Under the pieces are notes generated by a model. That model was not told where the DNA came from and searched no databases. It saw only the letters and a program-made list of their open reading frames with translations. The position numbers were made by a program, and so were the translations under genes. A stretch of DNA of 64,000 nt from Dugong dugon (lineage: Eukaryota; Chordata; Mammalia; Sirenia; Dugongidae), in contig CM057466.1 of the NCBI GenBank assembly GCA_030035585.1, positions 58,349,233-58,413,232 on the forward strand. The letters run 5' to 3'. This document shows, piece by piece, positions 13,291 through 24,791 of this stretch. The stretch's first letter is position 1; every line of letters starts with the position of its first letter.

Positions 13291-13920
13291 CTTTGACATG
13301 ATCCCCAGAAGCCTTTCCACTCCTCAGCATAATAAAGTCAAATTAAGTGAGGATCACTGAAGGAAAGGGGGTAGAGGGTGGATATGAACTTCCGGATATC
13401 TAAACATATCCTTCTAATGGGCCTACATAACTGTGTACTTCCCAAGGCGAAATATGAACCATCATCGTGTGGTCATCCCCTCATCACTGGTTTCCAGTCT
13501 GTTTCTTAGAGTCTTAGGGCTCAGTGGAAGTTTTTTAGAGGTTGCCTTCAGAAGCAAGAGGGAGGCCAAGATGGAAGCAGAGAGGGTAGAATTCTGGATC
13601 CAAATATTGAAGCTCTGTGGAAGATTTACTTATGGAGACAAAAAATGGTAGGCTTCTAGCTCTTCAGTAAAGTTTGAAACCACTACCCTGGCCGAGGAGC
13701 CTCTACAGAACAGAGGTCCTCACAGGATCCAGCACTGCACTGATACCTGAGGGTGCTCAGCAACAACATGTTGATCGATGTTGACGAGCGGGCTGCTTAT
13801 TCCCCACACTCACCACCACTCACTTCCACAGTAACATGAACGTACTGAGACTAAAACACAACTGAGAGGACAGAAAACATAGAAATTAACAGAGCAATGG
13901 GCTCTACAGCTAAAGATTAC

Positions 13921-13990
13921 CTGGCACAGCAGCTGCCATGAAATCTGTAGAAATACAGGAACGGAAACTCCAGGACACTGAAGAGATCAC
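13921..13990 (-). CDS. TMEM241: TMEM241 exon (70 nt, DLFSVLEFPFLYFYRFHG...)
   Basis: The acceptor cgtgcccttcccttcag and donor CAG|gtaatc bound 70 nt. Two bases complete glycine, 22 codons begin DLFSVLEFPFLYFYRFHG and continue S-C-C-A, and two bases of serine close the exon. The aromatic FPFLYFYRFHGSCC block matches human TMEM241 closely. The next exon in the transcript is 8967-8874. Confidence 0.95.
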
Positions 13991-14185
13991 CTGAAGGGAA
14001 GGGCACGGGTCAGACGATGGCCACACAGCCTCACATAGCACCCACACAGCCCCACACATCCCTTTGTCCCCTATGGCTCCCAGAAATGGAAGGAGAGTCC
14101 TCTGAGTGCTGAGATCCTAATATTTAACTCACCCTGGCATGCCCAGGGTTTCTCCTGGTAATGACACTGTCTTATGATAATGATA

Positions 14186-14340
14186 AAACCCATTGCCGCC
14201 AAGACAATTCCAACTCATAGCAATCCTATACGACAGAGAAGAACTGCCCCATAAGGTTTCCAAGGAGCTGCTGGTGGATTCAAACTGCTGACCTTTAGGT
14301 CAGCAGCCGTAGCTCTTAACCACTATGCCACCAGGGCTCT
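14186..14340 (-). repeat. AfroSINE (short form), antisense
   Basis: The plus strand reads aacccattgccgccaagaca ... gaactgccccataaggtttcc ... ccaccagggctct, the reverse of an AfroSINE. Confidence 0.9.
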
Positions 14341-14387
14341 GTAATAATGATAGTAAGATCATAATAATGACCATTTAGTGAAAGCCT

Positions 14388-14602
14388 ACGATTACCTGAG
14401 TGGTGCAAACAGTTAAGTGCTCAGTTGCTAACCAAAAGACTGACAGTTTGAGTCCACTCAGAGGCATCTTGGAAGAAAGGCCTGGCGATCTACGTCTGAA
14501 AGGATACAGCCATCCAAAACCCTAAGGAGCAGTTCTACTCTGACACACATGGGGTCACCGTGAACTGGAATCAACTTGAAGGCACTGGTTTGGTTTTAGT
14601 GA
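14388..14602 (+). repeat. AfroSINE (long form), diverged
   Basis: It reads gagtggtgcaaacagttaag, then ggcctggcgatctacgtctg and ggggtcaccgtgaactggaatcaacttgaagg. The subtype lacks the ggagccctgg start. Confidence 0.85.
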
Positions 14603-14614
14603 GAGCCTGCCCTG

Positions 14615-14735
14615 TGTCAAAAGCTTTACAAACATTACCTCTTTCGATCCTCATAACAACTCCGTAAGGTTTTACAATCTCCGTTTTTACTGTTGCTCAG
14701 AGAAGTCAAGAGATCTAATATCGCACCCTCATCCA
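14615..14735 (-). repeat. MIR SINE fragment
   Basis: The text aaagctttacaaacattacctctttcgatcctcataacaac ... gctcagagaagtcaagagatc is reverse MIR. Confidence 0.6.
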
Positions 14736-14743
14736 TCGCTAGT

Positions 14744-14917
14744 GGAGCCCTGATGGTGCAGTGGTTAAAAGATTGGCTGTTAGCCAAAAGGTCAGCAGTT
14801 CAAATCCACCAGCTGCTCCTTGGAAACCCTATGGGGCAGTTCTACTCTGTCCTATAGGGTCACTATGAGTTGGAATTGATTCAACGGCAACGGGTTTGTT
14901 TTGTTTTTGGTTTTTAC
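14744..14917 (+). repeat. AfroSINE (short form)
   Basis: A near-consensus copy: ggagccctgatggtgcagtgg ... tcctatagggtcactatgag ... ggcaacgggtttg with a T-rich tail. It abuts an L1 3' fragment directly. Confidence 0.93.
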
Positions 14918-16335
14918 CCATTGCTGGTGGGAATGCAAAATGGTACAGCCATTGTGGAAAACAGTGTGGTGGTTCCTCAAAAAACTAAAAATAGAACTAT
15001 CATATGACCCAGCAATTCCACTCCTAGGTTTATACCCAAAAGACTTGAAAGCAGAGACTCAGTCTTGTACACCAAGGTTTACAGCAGCACCATTCACAAT
15101 AGCTAAAAGGTGGAAACAACCTAAATGTTCATCAATAGATGAACAAAATACATACAATGGGTTACTGCTAAGCCAGTAGGAAAAATGAAGTTTGATACAT
15201 GCTATAATATAGATGGAGCTGAAAGACGGTATGCTGAGTGAAATAAGTCAATCACAAAAGGACAAATATTACATGACCTCACTTATATAAAAAGACAAAT
15301 GCATAGAGAAAAAGTTTATTAGTGGTTACCAGGGGTAGGAGGAAGGAGAAAAGGGAGGGGTTAGTAGTGATGGAAATATCACACTGATTAAGGGTAGGGT
15401 TGCACAGCTGATCATTGTAATTGCTGCCAATAAGTTGGATACCTGTAAAAAGTTGAATTGGCAAAAGTTGTGTGATAGATATATTTACAATAATGCCAAA
15501 AAAAAAAAGTAGTTGCTGAGGTTGACTATGTACAACCAAAAACCTCATGGGATTTAGTTCTTTGGTTTGGAGGTTCAGGGTCACAGTTTCATGGGATATC
15601 CCAGTTAATTGGCCTAATAACATGCTTAGTGCTTCTGTTCTAACTTCTAGTTCAAGGTGTGATGCTTGGGGTCTTAAAAGCTTGCAAGCAGCCATCCAAA
15701 GCACAACAATTGGTCTCTATTTGCCTGGAGCAACAGAGGGAAGAGAGTCAAGAATAGGAGGAGGATATGAAATTGACTCCATAAACAACTGCCTCCTTTG
15801 CCATGAGACCAGAAGAACTGGATGGTGCCTGGCTGCCATTACTGCATTTTGATCAAAGATTTCGTAGAAGAATCCTGATCAAAAGGGAGAACATGCAGAA
15901 TAGAATTTCAAATTCTCATGGACTCCAGACTTCCTGGAGCCATGAAGTTTGGATGAACCCCTAAAACTACTGCCCTGAGATAATCTTGAAACCTTAAACC
16001 AAAAATATCCCCTAAAGTCTTAAAACCAAACAACAGTTTAGCTTAACTAGTGAAAAAAGGTCTGCCTTGAGCATTAGCTCTTGTAAGAACTATCTATATG
16101 AGATCAAATTGACAATAGCAACTCAAAATATTAAATAGGAACGTTAGGGGGCAGTGACTTTATGTTAATGGGTGAGGAACAAGTCAGAAAAGGAGGGTGA
16201 GAATGATTACACAACTCAAAGTATGTAATCAATGTCACCAAAAGGTACATGTAGAAACTGTTGAATTGGTGTATGTTTTGCTGTGTATATTCTCAACAAC
16301 AACAACATAACTAAAATTATATTTTAAAAAAGAGA
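14918..16335 (+). mobile_element. L1 3' end(s): ORF2 C-terminus and 3' UTR
   Basis: Residues 14918-15180 encode L1 ORF2 C-terminal motifs ([31 protein letters not shown]). An A-run near 15499 may end one copy. From 15630 a second 3' UTR (ggggtcttaaaagcttgcaagc onward) ends near 16335 in an A-rich tail. This second part is paralogous to 28600-29410. Confidence 0.75.
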
Positions 16336-17740
16336 CCTAAGATTGCAAGACTCTTGAGCTATGCAGCCAGGGTGCGATCCTCAGCCAAGCCAGATCCTGG
16401 GATAATTCCTCTTCACCCGGCAGCCTTCCCTGCAGAAGGGAGCATGCAGGAAAAAGATTCTTTTTAAAGATTCTTTTTCTTCTTTTTCTGCCTTGTGTCT
16501 AAAAAAAGACTGTGAATACATTCCTCTGACATCTTTTTTCATTTTTGTGTTTAATTACTGCACAAAAGACACAGGGACCAGACCCACCATGCATGCTCAT
16601 TTTATTTTAAGGTCCAAAGGGTACATTTATTTCTAGTGAAGTAAGTTCATTCTTTTAGTTCCACTTGGTGCAAGAGGAAATAATCACACATACTGGCTGC
16701 TTCCCCCTCTGGAATTTGAACTTGGTCACAAACAAAAAAATCACGGGATTAAAAAAGCAGAAAGCCTTCCAAAAATGTCCAGGGAAAAGGAATTACGGTA
16801 AGTATTGCCACGGCAGATAGCCTAAGCTTTAAAACCCTTCCAAATCTGGAATTTCTGAGACTCTGGGGGAACCTGGGCTTCCAGACCCCAGTCCTTGGTC
16901 TGTCTATCAGATCTGGATGGTCTGGTGGGAGAAGGACTGATTTTCCTAAGTACTGACAGGATATTAGGTATGCAGCAGGACACGAAGGCAGTATTTCCTT
17001 CATCACTACACTTATTAATCAAGAGCTTCGGAACAAAGACACAATGGGTTTCTATGCTTCCTCAGAGCCTTAAATGATTTCAAATGATTCAATCATCTAT
17101 TGGGACAGAAAGTTCTGAATACCGTTTCTCTGGAGGGTCGGTATTTTTTATTGTTATTTTGTTCTGTTTTGTGTGTACATATACGTATGTATTTTAACTG
17201 AAAGGAGGGGGTTTTCTTTGGGATCTGGCTTTTGAGCAGCCAAAACAAGAGCTTAAGACTTCTTATTCTCTCTCAGTCACGATTCCACTGAATAGAGCTC
17301 CTGCCTAACTGAGACCTAGGTTGGTGGAGGGACTTCATAAACTAAAACACCAGGTTCAGACATCTAGTGCATGAAGAATATGATTTACTCTGAAGGCCCT
17401 TTCCCTACAGAAGCAACAGCCGAGGTAATCGTTGGTACCCCAGTCCCACAGCGTGGCCAGAGCCCCATGTTCAGGCAGGTGGAGGAGGACGTCTTGGAGA
17501 ATTTGCTGTCTCTGTGGCAGCTGTGACTCTGGTTCTTGGCCCTTTCCCAATTTCCCTCTCTGTAAGAGAAACTGCAGTACACTCAGTGTGATAAGGAGCA
17601 CCAGGCAGAGAGGGAGATAAATCCAGAACCACCATCCCCTCCACTCGACCTCCTCTCAACACCTAGTCTTTCATCAGAAATGCTCCTGAGTGGTGAAATG
17701 AACTCATGGCACGTCAGCTCCTCTTATACACAGCCAGGCT
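16336..17740. other. Intronic sequence, no recognised gene
   Basis: Unassigned. A minus-strand open stretch (about 17356-17646) encodes a hydrophobic helix followed by a basic and then polar segment, but lacks a convincing ATG or splice acceptor. Confidence 0.4.
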
Positions 17741-17742
17741 TT

Positions 17743-17821
17743 GGAGGAGTCTAAAGAGCAGGAAAGTGGTCAGAGGTAGACTGGGAGTCTAAAGAGAACG
17801 GAAGTGGTCAGAGGTAGACCA
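17743..17821. repeat. Two-copy tandem repeat (about 39 bp unit)
   Basis: gagtctaaagagcaggaaagtggtcagaggtagac is followed directly by a second copy with small changes (gagtctaaagagaacggaagtggtcagaggtagac). Confidence 0.85.
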
Positions 17822-17984
17822 TAAGAAAAAATTCTAGTCCTGGGTAATTTTTCAGTTAGATTAAATAATCCCACCCAAATCCTGAAAACGGATCCCATAA
17901 ATTATTGAGAGAGAGAAAGAGGAAGAGAAGGGGAGGACAGAGAGAGAGAGAATAGCTCACTGTTTATTTTTGGGCCCTTCCTAA

Positions 17985-18150
17985 ATCCTCAACACTTTTC
18001 TCACAGGGCACTTAGTTGACTTCATATCTGTCTCTCCTCCTAGAACTACAAAGTCCTTGAGAGCAAAGACTATCTTACTCATCACTGTATCCACTGTGCC
18101 TCGCACCATACCTGACACAGGACAACACTGCTGAACTGAGTATGCGAAAG
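17985..18150 (+). repeat. L2 LINE 3' fragment
   Basis: The text tacaaagtccttgagagcaaagactatcttactcatcactgtatcc and gtgcctcgcaccatacctgacacagg matches the L2 3' end. Confidence 0.6.
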
Positions 18151-18412
18151 ACCAAAATACCTCTCGTTTTCCCTGGAGAGAATGTTCCAAACAGTTTCCA
18201 GTTAGCTGTGTTGGTCCACAAATTCAAATTAACCTTCAACCTTCCTACTCTTTCACTAAGGTGGACCTCTTAAACAGAGAGGGTGCATCAACCTCTAAAG
18301 ACAAATGCCTTTAGGCTATAAATACCCCTGAAGCTGTTACAGCGCGTGGCTGGCTGGCCCTAACCTTGTGAAACTAAATCCAGGAGCCTTAAAAGTTTGT
18401 GAAGATACTCAA

Positions 18413-19816
18413 AAAAAGATAACACTCCTGGACGGAGGTGGCGAAGGAAGAAAGGAGGAAGCCCAGGAAGGTGGCAGAGGCTGCGAGGCTAGGCTTGCGG
18501 GGCTTGTTGGACTTGTGGGGCTGAAGCGGATGCCATGGACCATCTGTACTGCACACAAGACCCTGTGCCCGAGGCTGTGGGCGGCGACATGCAGCAGCTG
18601 AACCAGCTCGGCGTGCAGCAGTTCTCAGCCTTTACAGAAGTGATTTTCCACTTCCTAGCTGAGCCAAAAGAGGTGGAAAGGTTTCTGGCTCAGCTCTCTG
18701 AATTTGCCACCACTAATCAGATCAGTCTTGGCCCCCTCAGAAGCACCGTGAAAAGCCTCCTGCTGGTGCCAAATGGTGCCCTGAAGAAGAGTCTCACAGC
18801 CGAGCAGGTCCGGGCTGATTTCATAACTCTGGGTCTTAGTGAGGACAAAGCCACTTACTTTTCTGAAAAGTGGAAACAGAATTCCCAGACCCTTGCTCAG
18901 TGGGCCATAAGTCAGACTCTGATGATTAACCAGTTTATAGATATGGAGTGGAAATTTGGAGTGACATCTGGGAGCAGTGAATTGGACAAAGTGGGAAGTA
19001 TTTTTTTACAATTAAAGTTGGTGGTTAAAAAAGGAAACCAAACTGAAAATTTGTATATAGAATTAACTTTGCCTCAGTTCTACAGCTTCCTACAAGAGAT
19101 GGAGCAAGTCAGAGCCAGCATGGAGTGTTTCAGCTGATTTCTGTCCCCCTACATCTCTGCCTTGCCACCCTCCCCTCCCTGGGTGACTGCTCTGAGAGGT
19201 ACCTCACTCACAGGCCTGTTGGGTGCTCATTTTGCCCTTGTTTGCCTCTTGGGAGCCCAGGTGTAAAGGTTTCTGAAAAACTACAGGATTAAGTACTTTA
19301 AGAGCCCTACACGATCACCCTGTAAACTCTTTGTTAAGGAATCACCACCCATCTCCCAGGATACTTTTTAGATACTCAAAACAGATTCAGGGAAGAAAAT
19401 GAGTTGAGTCACCTCCCCATCAAAACTCTATGTATACAGATGGTGCCATCACTCAAGATACACACAGACCACCCTTCCCCCAAAAGAACAAGAACTCATT
19501 TATGGCTGAACAAGAAGCAGACTGTAGGAATGGCACGTGTGGAGAGCCCCAAGGATTTCTGCACACTTTCTTTGTGGTGGTGGGGCAATGATAATCAGTT
19601 TTTAACTGAGCATTGTGTATAAACATGTGATTGGTCATCTCTGAAAAGAACTGAGGCTAAACTCTGCCCCCAGTTCTGGTTTTGCCCTGTTGTGTTATAA
19701 TAAGGTGGGCCTTTTGAGGCTATTTGAGCTTGTTTTGGTTGAAGCTGACCTCTGTTGGTTAGGTGCTGAATAAAAAAGGTTCTGAAGGGAAAAAAAAGAA
19801 AAAGATAACACTCCTG
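18413..19816 (+). mobile_element. L1-mediated retrotransposed COMMD7 cDNA with target-site duplication
   Basis: The same 18 bp (aaaaagataacactcctg) flank the copy at 18413-18430 and 19799-19816. Between them lie a GC-rich 5' UTR (from 18431), the ORF, a 3' UTR to about 19790, an AATAAA signal at 19769-19774, and an A-rich tail (gggaaaaaaaagaa). Perfect duplications, the A-tail and absence of introns are the hallmarks of L1-driven reverse transcription of an mRNA. The 5' UTR looks near full length. Confidence 0.93.
18535..19137 (+). CDS. COMMD7: COMMD7 retrogene/retrocopy, intact 200-codon ORF
   Basis: The ORF starts at an ATG in good Kozak context (gccATGg) and runs 200 codons to TGA without interruption. 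I recognise COMM domain-containing protein 7 over its full length: N-terminal AVGGDMQQLNQLG, the helical HN region with EPKEVERFLAQLSEFATTN, and the C-terminal COMM domain (about residues 133-200) with MEWKFGVTSGSSEL and LPQFYSFL. It has the normal family length. COMMD7 acts in the COMMD/CCDC22/CCDC93 (Commander) complex and in NF-kappaB control. The parental mammalian gene is multi-exonic; here there are no introns, so this is a retrocopy. It lies antisense within a TMEM241 intron. An out-of-frame ATG sits 5 nt upstream. Whether it is transcribed cannot be seen; the lack of disabling mutations suggests it is young or selected. Confidence 0.88.
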   Translation: MDHLYCTQDPVPEAVGGDMQQLNQLGVQQFSAFTEVIFHFLAEPKEVERFLAQLSEFATTNQISLGPLRSTVKSLLLVPNGALKKSLTAEQVRADFITLGLSEDKATYFSEKWKQNSQTLAQWAISQTLMINQFIDMEWKFGVTSGSSELDKVGSIFLQLKLVVKKGNQTENLYIELTLPQFYSFLQEMEQVRASMECFS

Positions 19817-20257
19817 CAATACTTTGTGAAGAACTGCACCATTTAAGCACAAATAAGTGGTTAAAAGATGTGCCAACATGTTTTGTGGCATCAACGTGCA
19901 GCTTATAAATAAGGTCTGAGTTAAGCCTTCATTCTTGTTTTCCATAGTTACTACTCTGCTCTCTCTGAGTGAGGGAGTGAGTCCCATTTCTCTAAAGATG
20001 ACAGAGTATAAAGTTGCCACAGTAAAAAGTGTGGCATAATCTTAGCACATTCAAGACTAACTGGTATTTAAACATCAAGAAAATGTCCTCTCACCTCATC
20101 TTACCCCTCATTACTGGAAGAAAATGGAAGGGTCAATTCCAAGGTATAATGCTTGCTTTATCGACACACCAACAATAGACACACCAGGTAACAAGGTCAT
20201 TTCTGTATCAGATTCCTGTGGATCTCCCTGTTCTTCCAGTTCTTTGAAATTCTTTCT

Positions 20258-20610
20258 CTTGAACACAGGGGCGGATTATCCAATAGGCAAAGTAAGCATA
20301 GTGCTTACCAGATCACCTGTAGTGAACCATGTGAAATTGTTCACTACAGATTGGTAAATAAGCACAAGTAAGCCCTTGCTTACCTTACTTACTGGGTCAT
20401 CTACCCCTCTCAAGGGTTGTAAATTTGAAAAGAGGCTTTGATTCTGTAGGAAGGTGCTGTGGGCCTGGGAGACAGACAGATGCCAGCCATACCTAGACGC
20501 AGAGTCTTCAATGTGGTGAAAATGTGAAACTGTTCACTAAAGATGATCTGGTAAGCAAGGTAAACACCGTGCTTACCTTACCTATTGGATAATCTGCCCC
20601 TGCTTGAACA
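20258..20610. mobile_element. Foldback hAT-like DNA transposon (non-autonomous) with 8-bp TSD
   Basis: The element (20266-20602, 337 bp) begins caggggcggattatccaata and ends in its reverse complement (tattggataatctgcccctg). The inverted repeats extend, imperfectly, to about 85 bp (gcttaccagatca, gtgaa..tgttcact). Identical 8-bp duplications cttgaaca flank it at 20258-20265 and 20603-20610. The 8-bp duplication and CAGGG terminus fit the hAT superfamily. It has no transposase ORF. Confidence 0.88.
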
Positions 20611-21036
20611 CCACAGCTGAATACAAATACCAATATACATACAAACATTAAATGCAAACTTTCAAACAAGGGAAGAATTTCTCTTCTCCACAATGGCTTA
20701 AAACAGTAGAGGGGATGGGCAGTACTCTTCCCAAGCAAGGTTCCAAGACGCCTGGAGTCTCTACATGAATCGTGAAGTTGAAAAACTAGAGGGTGAGGAG
20801 GATTCCACCCACTAAAAAGCAAACTCAGTATTTGAAGGGGGGAAAGCGGCAGGGCTCTTGCCTAAGATACGGAAAATTGTCTACCTGATACCAAATCACC
20901 ACTGCCCATCACAGCCCAAAGATTATGACCCAAAGCTACATTTTCTGCATCTACAGGGAAGCCGATCTTTCTCCTTAATCATGGGTAAGAAGGGCAGCTT
21001 GGTCAAAAGCACTATATAGACCATTACAAACCCACT

Positions 21037-22742
21037 GTTGTTGCAAGCTGCCATCAAGTCTGTTCTAACTCATAGCGACCCTATGTACAACAGAAAGAAA
21101 CCCTATCCAGTCCTGCACCATCCTCATGATTCTTACTGCTTGAGCCCATTGTTGCAGCCACTGTGTCAATCCATCTCTTTGAAGGTCTTCCTCTTTTTCG
21201 TTGACCCTCTACTTTACCAAGTATGAGGTCCTTCTCCAGGGACTGGTCCCTCCTGATAACATGTCCAAAGCATGTGAGACAAAGTTTCGCCATCCTTGCT
21301 TCTAAGAAGCATTCTAGCTGTACTTCTTCCAAGACAGATTTGCTCTTTCTCTTGGCAATCCATGGTATGTTCAATATACTTCACCGACACCATAATTCAA
21401 AGGCATCAATTATTTTTTCGGTCTTCCTTATTCATTATCCAGCTTCTACATGCATATGAGGTGATTGAAAATACCATGACTTGGGTCAGGTGCACCTTAC
21501 TCCTCTAAGTGACATCTTTGCTTTTCAACACTTTAAACAGGTCTTTTGCAGCAGATTTGCCCAACGTAACATGTCGTTTTATTTCCTGACTGCTGTTCCC
21601 ATGGATGTTGACTGTGGATCCAAGTAAAATGAAATCTTTGACAACGTCAATCTTTTCTCCATTTATCATGATGTTGCTCATTGGTCCAGCTATGAGGATT
21701 TTTGTTTTATATTGAGGTGTAATCCATACTGAAAGTTGTAGTCTTTGATCTTCATTAGTAAGTGCTTCAAGTCCTCTTCATTTTCTGCAAGCAAGGTTGT
21801 GTCATCTGCGTATCACAGGTTGTTAATAAGTCTTCCTCCAATCCTGATGCCTCGTTCTTTCTTCACAGTCCAGCTTCTCAGATTATTTACTTAGCATATG
21901 GACTGAATAGTATGGTGAAAGGATGCAACTCTGACACATCTTTCCTGACTTTAAACCATGCAGAACCCCCTTGCTCTGTTCAAATGACTGCCTCTTGGCC
22001 TATGTACAGATTCCTCATGGGGACAATTAAGTGTTCTGGAATTCCCATTCTTTGCAATGTTATCCATAATTTATTATGATCCACACAGTTGAATGTTTTT
22101 GCAGCATCAATAAAACACAGGTAAACATCTTTTTGGCTATTCTCTGCTTTTAGCCAAAAGCCATCTGACATGATCAATGATATCCCTCGTTCTACATCCT
22201 CTTCTGAATCTGGCTTGAACTTCTGGAAGTTCCCTGTCAATATGCTGCTGCAACCACTTGTGAATGATCTTTTGCAAAATTTTACTTTGTGTAATATTAA
22301 TGACACTGCTCGATAATTTCTGCATTCTGTTGGATCACCATTCTTTGGAATGGGCACAAATATGGATCTGTTCCAGTCAGTTTCCTAGGTAGCTGTCTTC
22401 CAAATTTCTTGACATAGATGAGTTAGCACCTCCAGTGCTGCATTCATTTGTTGAGACATCTCAACTGATAACCCGTCAATGCCTGAAGCCTTGTTTTTTG
22501 CCAATGCCTTCAGTGCAGCTTGGACTTCTTCCTTCAGTACCATCGGTTCTTGATCATATGCTACCTCCTAAAATGGCTGAACGTCAAAAAATTCTTTTTG
22601 GTACAGTGACTCTGTGTATTCTTTTCATCTTCTTTTGATGCTACATCATTCAATATTTTCCCTATAGAATCCTTTAATATTGAAACTCAAAGCTTGAATT
22701 TTTCTTCAGTTCTTTCAGCCTGAGAAGTGCTGAGCTTGCTTT
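21037..22742 (-). mobile_element. RTE-clade LINE (RTE1_LA-like), copy 2
   Basis: Antisense RTE throughout, from the 3' tail (aagctgccatcaagtctgttctaactcatagcgacc) to near gagaagtgctgagc. A minus-strand fragment 21980-22357 encodes RT motifs (MPIPKNGDPTECRNYRAVSL, then FIDAAKTFNCVDHNKLW). Stops and frameshifts are present. Confidence 0.88.
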
Positions 22743-22744
22743 TC

Positions 22745-23172
22745 CCACTCACTACAATAGCTAAACTAAGACTGACAACACCAAATGTTGGTGAGGATGT
22801 GGAGCAACTGGAACTCTCATACACTGCTGGGTGGGAGTGTAAAATGGCACAAGCACTTTGGAAAACAGGCAGTTTCTTAAAAAGCTAAACACACATCTAC
22901 ACTAAGACCCAGCAATTCTACTTCTAAGCATTTATCCAAGAAACATGAAAACATAAGTCCACAAAAACTACTGTATAAGAGCATTCATAGTAGCTTTCTT
23001 TCTAACAGAACAAAACTGGAAACAGCCCAGGTGAGCATCAACTGGTGAATGGACAAACAAAACATTATTCAGCTACAAAGAAAAATGAAATTCTGATACA
23101 AGCTATGACATGGATGAACCTTGAAAACATTATGCTGAATGAAATAAGTCAGACACAAAAGGACAAATATTA
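22745..23172 (+). mobile_element. L1 ORF2 3' fragment
   Basis: The text ggtgaggatgtggagcaactggaactctcatacactgctgg ... attatgctgaatgaaataagtcagacacaaaaggacaaata is L1 ORF2 C-terminal and 3' UTR sequence. Confidence 0.8.
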
Positions 23173-23199
23173 ACTTGGGCCCATATCATTATTGCGAAT

Positions 23200-23530
23200 C
23201 ATCAAGATGTTTGCTAAAATGGGCACATCTGTGTAAGCACTACCCAGACAAGAAACAGTATGACAAGCTCTGTGAAAAATCAATGACCTCTCAGTCACAG
23301 CCAACATTCCTCTAGCAGGTGACCCTTTCATGACTTCCAACACCATAGGGAGTTTTACCCATTTATGAACTTTATTTAAACAGAATTTTTTTGTATGTCT
23401 GGCTATTTCACTCAGTGTTGTACTTCTGAGATTCATCCCTGTTGGGTTTAGCAGTAGTCTGTCCATTTTTCATTACTGTATAGCAATCCATTAAACAAAT
23501 ATACTACAATTTGTTTATCCATTAAAAAAA
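23200..23530 (-). mobile_element. Old L1 3' UTR fragment, antisense
   Basis: ctggctatttcactcagtgttgtacttctgagattcatccctgttggg and the following tgtccatttttcattactgtatagc are typical reverse L1M sequence. Confidence 0.55.
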
Positions 23531-23930
23531 CAAACAAAAACTAGGTCTGAAACTCTGTACAACTTTAGAGGGCAGAGTCCTGTTTATATAACACAACTGC
23601 TTGTGGCAGTCCTGAGAGTTTATAAAAGCTAAAGCTGATAAAAACCTGGACAGTCTCTTCTAGTTGGATTTCACAAGCAGCTTCACTACTCTACCCAAGA
23701 TTATTTTGCTACTCAACAGTCCTCATCCAGTCAGACACTCAAGGACAAACCCTGTCTGCCAAGAGTTTAAGTCAATAGCCACCGATAGGAGGTGAAAGGA
23801 AAAAAAGACACACACATCTTTAAGGCATCCTGACCATTTTTAAAAGTTCTAAGAAAGCAACAAACGTGGTCACGCTGATCACACACAGAACACCTTTACA
23901 AAAAAAAGCACTTTTACTTTACTGAATGAA

Positions 23931-24122
23931 GGAGCCCTAATGGCTCAACAAGCTTGGCTGCTAACAGAAAGGTCAGCAGTTCAAACCCACCAAGCAGCTC
24001 TGAGGGAGAAAGACCTGGTGATCTGCTTCCATCCGGATTAGAGTCAAGAAAATCCTATGGGGCAGTTCTACTCTGTCATTGGGTTGCTATGAGTTGGGAT
24101 CTACTTGACAGCAACAACAACA
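23931..24122 (+). repeat. AfroSINE (long form)
   Basis: It runs from ggagccctaatggctcaaca to ctacttgacagcaacaacaacac and includes gaaagacctggtgatctgc. Confidence 0.9.
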
Positions 24123-24791
24123 CATTACTTAATATACATAGAAGTAGGTGTGGTTTCAGTGTCTCCATGGGATGCTCATGAGTTAGATACTGAACTTGGT
24201 ACTGGTAGAGATGGAAGAATCCAGCTTCTTCTAGAAGCCCGCCACCAGTTTGTACATAACCCCACACCCAACTTCCCCAAGGCCTCTGCAGGAGCCCTGC
24301 TAGGATGGCTACTTAGAACCTTCAGGATTCCTGAACCCTACTACTTGGGGCATCTCTTTGTTAGAGAGCATCAGCCACTTACAGAAAGGAAGGCCAAGGC
24401 TGCCTCTGCTACTGACACCAGGGTCGCAGCTAGTCTCATCAAATACAGCAAAATCCTTCTCAGAAGCCCAGCTTTCTATAGTTGGCCTCTTCATAGATAC
24501 CACCTCATCAGCTGGATACTGGAGTGTGCCAAAGTCACAGAGAGGAGGCCTTTAAAGGAAGTGTGCCCAGTCTCTCTGCTTGAATCCCACTGGCTCTACA
24601 GCTCCCTGAGCTGCCCCTCATACAACTATCCTCATGCACTCTCTATGCAATGGACTGAAGTCTGCCGGAGAAGAAAGAGAGGTGAGCATCTCATGTCCAT
24701 TTTTTCAAACTTAAAATATAATTTGAAGGAAAATTAATCCTTATAAATATCCTTTTCTGCATAACTGAGCTTCAAGCAGGCTCTCAAATCC
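24123..24791. other. Intronic sequence with an unassigned 210-codon open frame
   Basis: The plus frame 24105-24737 is open but starts inside the SINE tail. It has no domain that I recognise and no protein-like repeat or motif. I treat it as chance. Confidence 0.4.

Noticed and set aside
24105-24737. 210-codon plus-strand ORF
   Set aside because: It begins in the tail of an AfroSINE and has no recognisable domain; a shorter open frame exists on the opposite strand too. Most likely chance.
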